Below the pieces are notes generated by a model, which made no database searches, had not been told where the DNA came from, and saw only the letters and a list, made by a program, of their open reading frames with translations. A stretch of DNA of 5,486 bases from Bacillota bacterium (GTDB lineage Bacteria > Bacillota > Clostridia > Christensenellales > Aristaeellaceae): positions 1 through 5,486 of the forward strand of contig JAEVZE010000450.1 in the NCBI GenBank assembly GCA_023392395.1, in the 5' to 3' direction. Positions 1 to 5,486 of the stretch are shown one piece after another (positions within the stretch are counted from its first letter, which is position 1; each line of letters begins with the position of its first letter). The position numbers and the translations under genes are program-made.

Positions 1-1
1 G

Positions 2-703
2 CGCTGGACGCTGGCGCTGTCGGAAGTTCAGACATACGGGGCGGAATACGGCCTGGTCGGCGACCTTGAGGCCTGCCTGTTTGAGCTGGCCTGGAACCTG
101 GTGGGCCTTGAAAAATTCCTGATGGACCTGTGCGGCGGGGAGGAGTACATCGAGCCGCTGCTGGACAAAATCGCCGACTTCTCAACGGCCTGCGGCCTTC
201 AGATGATCGACATGGGCGTGGACATGATCTGGGCGGGCGACGATTTCGGCACCCAGAAGGGGCTGATGATCTCTCCCGCGCTGTGGCGCAGGTACTTCAA
301 GCCCCGCTACCAAAAGATGTTCGAACAATTCCGGGCTAGGAACCCTCAAATCAAAATTGCCTATCATTCCTGCGGCGCGATCCGCCCGCTGATCGTTGAG
401 TACATCGAAATTGGCCTGGATTTTCTCAACCCCATGCAGCCCGCGGCCGACGGCATGGAATATTCCGGCCTGAACGCCACCTACGGGGACGCGCTGGGGT
501 ACTTCGGCGGCATGGACGTGCAGGGCATCCTGCCGTTCGGCGCCGAGGAGGACGTGCGGCGCGAAGTGCGAAGGCTCTTATCGGTCGGCGGGGAAAAGGC
601 GCGCTTCATCCTGGCGCCCGCGCACAACATCCAGCCGGACACCCCGGTGGAAAACATTCTCGCGTTCTTTGACGAAGCCACCCATTTTGGACAAAAAGGG
701 TGA
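2..703 (+). CDS. URO-D-fold methyltransferase-like protein, 3' part (5' end outside window)
   Basis: The frame is open from base 2 to the TGA at 701-703, giving 233 residues. The family usually has about 340-380, so roughly the first third is missing. The GTG at 101 lies inside the conserved domain and is not the start. Visible motifs are an Asp-Asp-Phe-Gly-Thr-Gln stretch (visible residues 80-85) followed by a typical SPALWRRYFKPRY helix, a His-Ser-Cys-Gly motif (residues 122-125) and a C-terminal AHNIQPDTPVENI block (His at residue 208). The His-x-Cys pair is known as the zinc site of MtaA/MtbA-type enzymes, which move methyl groups between corrinoid proteins and thiols; true haem-pathway HemE lacks it. 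The protein is therefore probably a cytoplasmic methyltransferase, with unknown substrate. The third metal ligand, usually Cys, appears to be His or absent. It heads an operon with a sugar ABC importer, so its substrate may be linked to what is imported. Family assignment is firm; reaction is inferred. Confidence 0.88.
   Translation, partial: RWTLALSEVQTYGAEYGLVGDLEACLFELAWNLVGLEKFLMDLCGGEEYIEPLLDKIADFSTACGLQMIDMGVDMIWAGDDFGTQKGLMISPALWRRYFKPRYQKMFEQFRARNPQIKIAYHSCGAIRPLIVEYIEIGLDFLNPMQPAADGMEYSGLNATYGDALGYFGGMDVQGILPFGAEEDVRREVRRLLSVGGEKARFILAPAHNIQPDTPVENILAFFDEATHFGQKG
696..700 (+). promoter_or_regulatory. Ribosome binding site of the ABC ATPase gene
   Basis: AAGGG ends 8 nt before the ATG at 709, good spacing for ribosome binding. 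It lies inside the last codons of the URO-D gene, so the two genes are probably translationally coupled. A GTG at 700 in the same frame overlaps the URO-D stop but would have the AAGGG on top of itself and no other site upstream, so ATG 709 is preferred. Confidence 0.6.
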
Positions 704-708
704 TTGGG

Positions 709-2211
709 ATGCGTGACATTCTGGTTCTCGACGGCATCAACAAGAGCTTCCCCGGCGTGCATGCCCTGAAGGACATGTCCTTTTCCATCCGGGAGGGCGA
801 AGTGCACGCGATTTGCGGCGAGAACGGCGCGGGCAAGTCCACCCTGATGAAGGTGGTCACCGGCGTCTACAAGCCCGACAGCGGCACCATCCAGGTGGCG
901 GGGCAGCAGGTGGACATTGAAAACCCCAACGACGCCTTTGAAAAGGGCATCGCGATCATGTATCAGGAGACGAGCCTGTTCGGCGAGATGACGATCCTGG
1001 AAAACATGTATCTGAACCACGAGGTGACGAAAAAAGCGCTGGGCTTCCTGCCGGTGCTGGATCACCGCGCGATGCAGAGCAAGGTGCAGGCGATCTTCCG
1101 CCGGATGAATGTGTCGATGGATCTGAACGCGAAGGTCAAAGACATCGGCATGGCGCAAAAGCAGCTCGTGGAAATCGCGAAGGCGCTGACGTTCAAGGCC
1201 CGCATCCTGATCATGGACGAGCCGACGGCCTCCCTTACGGAGCGCGAGGTGGTCGCGCTGTTTGAGATCATCCGAAACCTCAAGGCGGAGGGCGTGTCGA
1301 TCGTCTACATCAGCCACCGGCTCGAGGAGATCTTTGAAATCTGCGACCGCGTGACGGTCATCCGGGACGGCGAATTCATCTCCTGCCAGAACGTCCCGGA
1401 CACCAACAAGGACAGGCTGGTCGCCGACATGGTCGGCCGGTCGGTCACGTCCTATTACCCCAAAGCCGAAGTGGAGATCGGCGGCGTGGAGATCGAGCTT
1501 GAGCACATCGAGCAGGCGGGGCTACTCCACGACATCAGCTTGAGCGTCCGAAAGGGCGAGATCGTGGGCCTCAGCGGACTGGCGGGCGCGGGCCGCACCG
1601 AGCTTGCGCAGGCGATTTGCGGGTTTACCCGCATCGACCGGGGTACGATCCGCATCGATGGGCGAGAAGTCAGGATCGACAACTACCGCACGGCGATGTC
1701 GGAGGGCATTGTCTACGTGTCGGAGGACCGCGCCAAGTACGGGCTGGTGCTGGGCATGGACATCCAGAAGAACGTGACGCTGCCGCAGCTTGGGCGCGTA
1801 TCTAAACGAGGTCTGATCGCCTTTGCCCGCGAGCGGGAGATGGGCGAGGAGGCGATCCGGGCCTTTGACATCAAGGCGCCGGGTTCGGATTTCATCGTGG
1901 AGAACCTGTCGGGCGGCAACCAGCAGAAGGTATCGGTGGCCAAGGCGACGGCGCTGGGCCCGAAGCTCATGATCCTGGACGAGCCGACCCGCGGCGTCGA
2001 CGTCGGCGCGAAGGCCGAAATCCACCGGATCATCGGGGAACTGGTCAAGAAGGGGCTTTCGATCCTGCTGATCAGTTCGGAGCTGCCGGAACTTCTGGGC
2101 ATGTGCGACCGCATCTACGTGATGAATTCGGGCCGCATCATGGCCGAGTTCAGCCGGGGCGAGGCCACGCAGGAGAAGATCCTCAAGGTCGCGCTGGAAA
2201 CCGAAGCCTGA
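709..2211 (+). CDS. Sugar ABC importer ATPase, two fused nucleotide-binding domains (RbsA/MglA/RhaT type)
   Basis: This 500-residue protein has the usual length for the fused ATPases of ribose/galactose/rhamnose/AI-2 importers. Domain 1 has Walker A GENGAGKST (37-45), Q-loop Gln86, Walker B ILIMDEPTAS (166-175) and switch His203 (ISHR). Its signature is degenerate: IGMAQKQ (146-152) replaces LSGGQ. Domain 2 has an altered Walker A, GLAGAGRTE (290-298), with Arg in place of Lys. It keeps a perfect LSGGNQQK signature (400-407) and Walker B LMILDEPTRGVD (420-431), and has Ser-Ser-Glu where the switch His would be. This asymmetry is normal in the family: one composite ATP site is active and the other is degenerate. 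The protein should sit on the inner face of the membrane and power the two permeases encoded next. It starts 5 nt after the URO-D stop. Family is certain; the transported sugar cannot be read from the ATPase. Confidence 0.96.
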   Translation: MRDILVLDGINKSFPGVHALKDMSFSIREGEVHAICGENGAGKSTLMKVVTGVYKPDSGTIQVAGQQVDIENPNDAFEKGIAIMYQETSLFGEMTILENMYLNHEVTKKALGFLPVLDHRAMQSKVQAIFRRMNVSMDLNAKVKDIGMAQKQLVEIAKALTFKARILIMDEPTASLTEREVVALFEIIRNLKAEGVSIVYISHRLEEIFEICDRVTVIRDGEFISCQNVPDTNKDRLVADMVGRSVTSYYPKAEVEIGGVEIELEHIEQAGLLHDISLSVRKGEIVGLSGLAGAGRTELAQAICGFTRIDRGTIRIDGREVRIDNYRTAMSEGIVYVSEDRAKYGLVLGMDIQKNVTLPQLGRVSKRGLIAFAREREMGEEAIRAFDIKAPGSDFIVENLSGGNQQKVSVAKATALGPKLMILDEPTRGVDVGAKAEIHRIIGELVKKGLSILLISSELPELLGMCDRIYVMNSGRIMAEFSRGEATQEKILKVALETEA

Positions 2212-2247
2212 TCCAACAAAGCAAAGCGTGAGCCGCAAATCCTGAGT

Positions 2248-2259
2248 GGAAGGCTGGGA
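2248..2259 (+). promoter_or_regulatory. Ribosome binding region of permease 1
   Basis: GGAAGG at 2248-2253 lies 13 nt before ATG 2267, and a weaker GGGA at 2256-2259 lies 7 nt before it. The in-frame GTG at 2246 has no purine-rich site upstream, and its added residues (MEGWDWQ) do not look like part of the protein. ATG 2267 is the better start, although this is the weakest ribosome binding site of the operon. Confidence 0.45.
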
Positions 2260-2266
2260 TTGGCAG

Positions 2267-3280
2267 ATGGATGGATTCGTCAGGGCGCCCCGGCGCAGGT
2301 TGACCACCGAAGGCTTTTTGTCCGTGCTGGTGATTGCGATTCTCTTTTTACTCTATTTCTTCGCGGGCGGGACGAACGGCTTTTACAGCGTTCAGAACAT
2401 CATGAACGTCGGCCGCGTGTTCAGCTACCTGTTCATCGCCGGCATCGGCATGACGATGATCATCATCACCGGCAACATCGACATCTCCTTCGGCGCGGTG
2501 ATTTCGGTGATCGCCATCGTGATGGCGGCCGTCAGCAAGATCGACAAGAGCATTCCGGTGTATGCGTTCCTGCCGGTGGGCATGGTGGTCGGCGCGATCC
2601 TGTGCGGCTTCAACGCGTGGATGATGGCGAAGTTCAAGATCCCGTCGATGGTCATCACGCTGGCGACGACGCAGATCTACTACGGCGCGCTGTTGTGGCT
2701 GCTGGAAGGCTCGATCTACAACCTGCGCTCCAACTGGACGTGGTTTACGTTCAAAGCGAACCTGTTCGGCGGGTACGTCCCCGTGTCGGTTGTGATCGGG
2801 CTGATCCTTCTGGCCGCGTCCGTGCTGTTTTTCAAGTATTCCAGATTTGTCAAACGGCTCTACGCGATCGGCAACAACAAGCGGGGCGCGATCTACGCGG
2901 GCATCAACGTGGACAGGACGCTCATCATCGCCTACATGATCGCGGGCGCGCTGCTCGGCTTCAGCGCCACTATCCTCGCCACCCAGGGCACGCGCGTCAC
3001 CTGCACTGTGGGCAACAACCTGGAAATGAAGGTCATCGCGGCGGTGGTCGTGGGCGGCACCAGCGCCATCGGCGGATCGGGCAACGTGTACGGAACGGCG
3101 CTGGGCGCGCTGCTGCTTGCGATCATCTCGCCCGCGCTGACGCAGCTGGGCGTGAACACCTACTGGACGGACCTTTTCACCGGCGTCATCATCGTGTCGG
3201 CCATCGTGGTGAGCGGCATCCGGGACATGGGGCTTCATGGCTTCCGGAAAAAGGCCGCGCCTGCCAGAGCGGAGGGCTGA
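2267..3280 (+). CDS. Sugar ABC importer permease 1 (BPD_transp_2 family, RbsC/RhaP/LsrC type)
   Basis: This 337-residue integral membrane protein has about nine or ten hydrophobic segments, for example near residues 16-35, 51-68, 73-90, 98-118, 170-189, 218-240, 275-293 and 300-317. The N-terminus (MDGFVRAPRRR) and C-terminus are basic, which fits a cytoplasmic location. Family marks are TGNIDISFGAV (68-78, the usual GGIDLSVG motif with Asn for one Gly), KIPSMVITLATT (124-135), and a conserved loop with VIAAVVVGGTSAIGGSGNVYGT (256-277), which holds the probable coupling contact with the ATPase. It would form half of the channel through the cytoplasmic membrane, pairing with the different permease encoded 3 nt downstream. 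The start was chosen at ATG 2267 rather than GTG 2246 because of the ribosome binding site. The ligand cannot be told from this gene alone. Confidence 0.95.
   Translation: MDGFVRAPRRRLTTEGFLSVLVIAILFLLYFFAGGTNGFYSVQNIMNVGRVFSYLFIAGIGMTMIIITGNIDISFGAVISVIAIVMAAVSKIDKSIPVYAFLPVGMVVGAILCGFNAWMMAKFKIPSMVITLATTQIYYGALLWLLEGSIYNLRSNWTWFTFKANLFGGYVPVSVVIGLILLAASVLFFKYSRFVKRLYAIGNNKRGAIYAGINVDRTLIIAYMIAGALLGFSATILATQGTRVTCTVGNNLEMKVIAAVVVGGTSAIGGSGNVYGTALGALLLAIISPALTQLGVNTYWTDLFTGVIIVSAIVVSGIRDMGLHGFRKKAAPARAEG
3271..3276 (+). promoter_or_regulatory. Ribosome binding site of permease 2
   Basis: GGAGGG is 7 nt before ATG 3284 and overlaps the last codons of permease 1. It fixes the start and suggests that the two permeases are translationally coupled, as expected for subunits made in equal amounts. 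Confidence 0.8.
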
Positions 3281-3283
3281 GCC

Positions 3284-4279
3284 ATGGGAAAGAGAAAGTT
3301 CAAGTTCACCTACAACATGGCGCTGCTCGCGGTCTGCGCCATCCTGTATCTGGCGTTCGGGCTGGTCAACGCGCAGTTCTTTTCGGTGGCGACGATCATC
3401 GACACCGTCAAGCTGACCACGGAAATTGGCATTATGGCGCTGCCGCTGACGACGCTGATCATCATGGGCGGCATCGACTTCTCGATGTGCACCACGTTGA
3501 CCCTGTCCGCGTCCATCGGCGGCATGGTGGCGCACGCGACGAACCCGGTGCTGGGGCTTCTTGTGGCGCTGATCATCGGCGCTCTATGCGGCTCGTTCAA
3601 CGGTTTTATGATCGCAAAGCTCCGGCTGCCGCCGCTGATCTCCACGCTGGCCACCATGTACCTGTTCAAGGGCATTACCGAGGGCGCGGTGCTGGGCACC
3701 GGCTACGGCACCAACGTGGCCGCGACGTCGATCGCGCTGTTCATGGGGTCCGGGGAAATTCTCGGCATCATCACGCAGCTGTGGGTGTTTTTGATTCTCG
3801 CGGCCGCCTTCCACCTCATTCTGTCGCGCTCGACCTACGGCCGCACGCTGTACGCGATCGGCCTCAACGAAAACGCGACCCGCTTTTCGGGCATTGACAC
3901 CGTGGGCACCAAATTCCGCACCTACATGATGGCGGGCGTGGTGTTCGCCATCGCGGGGCTGGTGCTGTCCGGCCGGTTTTCGACCATCCAGTTTGACTCG
4001 GCCGATCCCTACCTGATGCAGGTCATCATCGCGTGCGTGCTGGGCGGGGCCGACATGAACGGCGGGCGCGGCACGATCCCGGGCACGATCCTGGGCGTGG
4101 TCATTATCGGCATCCTGAAGGGCGGCATGAACGTGGTGCTGCTGCCGCAGACGCAGCAGAAGATCATCCTGGGCATCGTGCTGCTCGTCAGCCTCATCAC
4201 CTTTGAAATCATCAGCCGGCACGACCTCAAGGCCAAGGGCAAGGCACGGCTGCTCGCTGCCCAGAAGGCCCAAGGATAG
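3284..4279 (+). CDS. Sugar ABC importer permease 2 (BPD_transp_2 family, RhaQ/LsrD type)
   Basis: This second membrane permease of 331 residues is related to permease 1 but clearly diverged. Hydrophobic segments lie near residues 11-29, 45-62, 88-110, 164-181, 213-230, 264-280 and 294-310, with weaker ones between. Family motifs are MGGIDFSMCT (61-70; the usual Ser-Val-Gly is replaced by Ser-Met-Cys), RLPPLISTLATMYLFKGI (114-131), YGRTLYAIGLNENATRFSGI (185-204) and the coupling loop with CVLGGADMNGGRGTIPGT (251-268). The C-terminus is basic and cytoplasmic. RhaPQ and LsrCD systems likewise use two different permeases, whereas ribose systems usually use one RbsC twice; this supports a rhamnose/AI-2-type transporter. 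The gene starts 3 nt after permease 1 and is followed by a hairpin before the binding-protein gene. Family is secure and the pairing is inferred from position. Confidence 0.95.
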   Translation: MGKRKFKFTYNMALLAVCAILYLAFGLVNAQFFSVATIIDTVKLTTEIGIMALPLTTLIIMGGIDFSMCTTLTLSASIGGMVAHATNPVLGLLVALIIGALCGSFNGFMIAKLRLPPLISTLATMYLFKGITEGAVLGTGYGTNVAATSIALFMGSGEILGIITQLWVFLILAAAFHLILSRSTYGRTLYAIGLNENATRFSGIDTVGTKFRTYMMAGVVFAIAGLVLSGRFSTIQFDSADPYLMQVIIACVLGGADMNGGRGTIPGTILGVVIIGILKGGMNVVLLPQTQQKIILGIVLLVSLITFEIISRHDLKAKGKARLLAAQKAQG

Positions 4280-4286
4280 TCATACG

Positions 4287-4311
4287 CATGCCGGAGGACA
4301 AGCCCGGCATG
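4287..4311 (+). repeat. Perfect 8-bp inverted repeat (stem-loop) between permease 2 and the binding protein
   Basis: CATGCCGG (4287-4294) and CCGGCATG (4304-4311) can pair over all 8 bp with a 9-nt loop (AGGACAAGC). No T-run follows, so it is not a standard intrinsic terminator. In several binding-protein-dependent transporter operons, stem-loops next to the binding-protein gene mark RNA processing points or protect the mRNA, so that the binding protein is made in excess. The same role is plausible here but is inferred from position. It ends 16 nt upstream of the binding-protein ribosome binding site. Confidence 0.6.
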
Positions 4312-4327
4312 GGGTGAGTAAGAAAGT

Positions 4328-4333
4328 GGAGGT
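4328..4333 (+). promoter_or_regulatory. Ribosome binding site of the substrate-binding protein
   Basis: GGAGGT is 7 nt before ATG 4341 and is the strongest ribosome binding site in the window. It sets the start at the MKKLVALL signal peptide. An in-frame ATG at 4203, inside permease 2, would put about 46 unrelated residues before the signal peptide and is rejected. A strong site fits the high level at which binding proteins are usually made. Confidence 0.85.
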
Positions 4334-4340
4334 ATGCACC

Positions 4341-4412
4341 ATGAAGAAACTGGTAGCCCTGCTGCTGATCGCCATGATGGCGGTCACCCTGCTCGCGAGC
4401 GTTGCGTCCGCC
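4341..4412 (+). other. Signal peptide of the binding protein (signal peptidase I type)
   Basis: The coded residues 1-24 show a Lys-Lys N-region, a Leu/Ala/Met-rich core and the small-residue site VASA before Glu25-Gly26. No Cys occurs in the region, so lipid anchoring at the N-terminus is not expected. Confidence 0.8.
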
Positions 4413-5420
4413 GAAGGGTACAAGATCGGCATGCTCCCGAAGTTCAAGGGTGAGAACTACTTCGATGGTTGCTATGTGGGCGCCCAGAAGGCTGCCGACG
4501 AACTGGGCATCGAGCTGGTGTACGACGGCCCGAACCAGTCCGAAGCCACCAACGCCAAGCAGGTCGAGATCCTGACCGGCTGGCTGTCCGCCGATTTCGA
4601 CGCCATCGTCGTTTCCCCGTGCGACGCGGAGGGCATCGCCCCCACGCTGCGCCAGTTCAAGGAAAAGGGCATCAAGGTGCTGACGTTTGACGCGGACACC
4701 GTGTCCGACGCCCGCGAGTTCTACATCAACCAGGCGACCGCCAAGGACATCGGCGTCGCGCTGGTGGACGTCATCGCCAATGGCCTCAAGGAATACGGCT
4801 TCGGCCCCGACCAGGGCGCGCGCCTGGCGCTGATCTCCGGCTCGGGCCTCGACGTCAACCAGAACGAGTGGATCCTGGCCATCGAAGCGTACCTGAAGGA
4901 GACCTATCCCTGGATCACCGTCAAGTGTGACGAAGTCGGCTACCTCGGGCCGGACATCTGGACGCCGGGCTCCGATGAGACCGCCGCGCAGAACGCCGCC
5001 AACGAAGCCATCGCCAAATCCGGCGGCGCGAAGGACGGCTCCCAGATCAACGCCGTCATCGGCACCTCCTCCATGTCCACCCCGGCGCTCGCCGCCGCCT
5101 GGAACGCCGTTGTCGGCGACAAACCGCAGGTGGTTCTGACCGGCCTGGCCACCCCGATGGGCCTTGTGGACTACATCTTGGACGAGAGCAACCCGCTGAA
5201 GTACGGCGTTCTGTGGGATGTCAACGACCTGGGCTACCTGTCGGTTGAAGCCGCGGTCGCGCTGCTGGACGGCAAGCTCGAACCCAAAGAGGGCGCGGTG
5301 TTTGCGAGCAAGCTGGGCGACAAGAACTTCGTGCTCAACAAGGACGATGGCGGCCTGGAGCTTCTGATGGGCAAGGCGCTGACCTTTGGCCCGGACAACG
5401 TGGAGAAGTACAACTACTAA
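4341..5420 (+). CDS. Periplasmic-type sugar-binding protein of the LsrB/RhaS group (Peripla_BP_4 fold)
   Basis: This 359-residue protein has a Sec signal peptide: basic MKK, hydrophobic core to about residue 18, and a likely cut after ASA (residue 24). There is no lipobox Cys. The mature part follows the LsrB pattern from start to end: IGMLPKFKGENYF (29-41), YDGPNQ (61-66), FDAIVVSPCDAEGIAPTL (86-103), VLTFDADT (113-120), FYINQ (127-131), NQNEW (173-177), LWDV (291-294) and a C-terminal DNVEKYNY. Lys34 and Asp117/Asp119 match ligand-contact regions of LsrB. At other sites I recall as AI-2 contacts, Asp-Gln is Asn173-Gln174, and the Pro and Ala of the APDA stretch are Thr242 and Ser244. Thus AI-2 is unlikely; rhamnose or another sugar or sugar derivative is a better guess. 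It is the last gene of the operon, followed by a strong hairpin. Fold and role are firm; ligand is unknown. Confidence 0.93.
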   Translation: MKKLVALLLIAMMAVTLLASVASAEGYKIGMLPKFKGENYFDGCYVGAQKAADELGIELVYDGPNQSEATNAKQVEILTGWLSADFDAIVVSPCDAEGIAPTLRQFKEKGIKVLTFDADTVSDAREFYINQATAKDIGVALVDVIANGLKEYGFGPDQGARLALISGSGLDVNQNEWILAIEAYLKETYPWITVKCDEVGYLGPDIWTPGSDETAAQNAANEAIAKSGGAKDGSQINAVIGTSSMSTPALAAAWNAVVGDKPQVVLTGLATPMGLVDYILDESNPLKYGVLWDVNDLGYLSVEAAVALLDGKLEPKEGAVFASKLGDKNFVLNKDDGGLELLMGKALTFGPDNVEKYNY

Positions 5421-5447
5421 TATTAATCTATAGGGTCTGACGGTTAC

Positions 5448-5479
5448 GCGGCGGGGGCGGGGCAACCCGCCCCCGCCGC
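5448..5479 (+). terminator. Strong G+C-rich hairpin at the operon end, probable terminator
   Basis: GCGGCGGGGGCGGG (5448-5461) pairs perfectly over 14 bp with CCCGCCCCCGCCGC (5466-5479), closed by a GCAA tetraloop of the stable GNRA class. It begins 27 nt after the binding-protein TAA. The visible bases after the stem are ATGAGAG, with no T-run in the 7 nt before the window ends. It may stop transcription without a U-tract, protect the mRNA 3' end, or act with sequence beyond the window. The position after the last gene supports a terminator role. Confidence 0.65.
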
Positions 5480-5486
5480 ATGAGAG

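Noticed and set aside
2..703. Annotation as the haem enzyme HemE (uroporphyrinogen decarboxylase)
   Set aside because: The His-Ser-Cys-Gly motif and the transporter context point to the methyltransferase branch, and no other haem gene is visible. The N-terminal part, which holds diagnostic HemE arginines, is outside the window.
1571..1605. Loss of the Walker A Lys (Arg instead) in the second ATPase domain as a possible sign of inactivation
   Set aside because: Arg at this place, with a degenerate first-domain signature, is usual in RbsA/MglA-type fused ATPases. The other composite site is intact, so the protein should be active.
2212..2266. Search for a terminator, promoter or riboswitch in the 55-nt gap between the ATPase and permease 1
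   Set aside because: Only 4-bp complementary pieces (for example AGCC and GGCT) were found, with no T-run and no clear -35/-10 pair. It is best treated as a plain spacer with the permease ribosome binding site.
2260..3897. 545-codon + strand frame overlapping both permease genes
   Set aside because: It is out of frame with two clear permeases, crosses their boundary, and translates to an Arg/His/Gly-rich sequence without domain pattern. It is a composition artefact.
4288..4317. Nine-codon mini-frame (MPEDKPGMG) in the gap before the binding-protein gene, with AAGGA 11 nt upstream; possible leader peptide
   Set aside because: It is very short, poorly spaced from the ribosome site, has no run of regulatory codons, and coincides with the inverted repeat that explains the bases better.
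4227..5465. Long open frame (412 codons) on the - strand over the binding-protein gene, with similar ones at 481-1506, 1522-2307, 2348-3535 and 3584-4273
   Set aside because: These lie opposite well-recognised genes in a G+C-rich genome, where few stops occur on the opposite strand. Their translations are rich in Arg, His, Asp, Val and Gln in low-complexity runs and match no family I recognise.

Overview
This window holds one end of a G+C-rich bacterial operon, entirely on the + strand and tightly packed. In order it contains: the 3' part of a uroporphyrinogen-decarboxylase-fold (URO-D) protein of the methyltransferase type, a two-domain sugar-type ABC ATPase, two different membrane permeases, a secreted substrate-binding protein, and a very stable hairpin just past the last stop codon. 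Spacing is 5 nt (URO-D to ATPase), 55 nt (ATPase to permease 1), 3 nt (permease 1 to permease 2) and 61 nt (permease 2 to binding protein), so one transcript is likely. No promoter is visible because the operon starts upstream of the window.

The four transporter genes form a complete carbohydrate-uptake ABC importer of the ribose/rhamnose/autoinducer-2 group (CUT2). The binding protein captures the ligand outside the membrane, two permeases (a probable heterodimer, as in RhaP/RhaQ or LsrC/LsrD) form the channel, and the fused ATPase drives transport. By sequence pattern the binding protein is closest to LsrB/RhaS proteins. Several positions I recall as AI-2 contacts in LsrB are changed, so a sugar or sugar-like ligand is more likely than AI-2.

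The URO-D protein is probably not the haem enzyme. It has the His-x-Cys-Gly motif of zinc-dependent corrinoid/thiol methyltransferases. Its place at the head of a transporter operon suggests that the imported compound, or a product of it, is a methyl donor or acceptor. This is inference: no corrinoid protein, kinase, isomerase or regulator lies in the window.

Strong GGAGG-type ribosome binding sites and the style of the signal peptide (MKKLVALLL...) suggest an anaerobic, high-G+C relative of the Clostridia, perhaps a gut or digester lineage, but this is a weak taxonomic guess. The binding protein has no lipobox cysteine, which is unusual for a single-membrane Firmicute. The longest stretch without a gene is about 66 nt. 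Long reading frames on the other strand and in a second + frame are composition artefacts.
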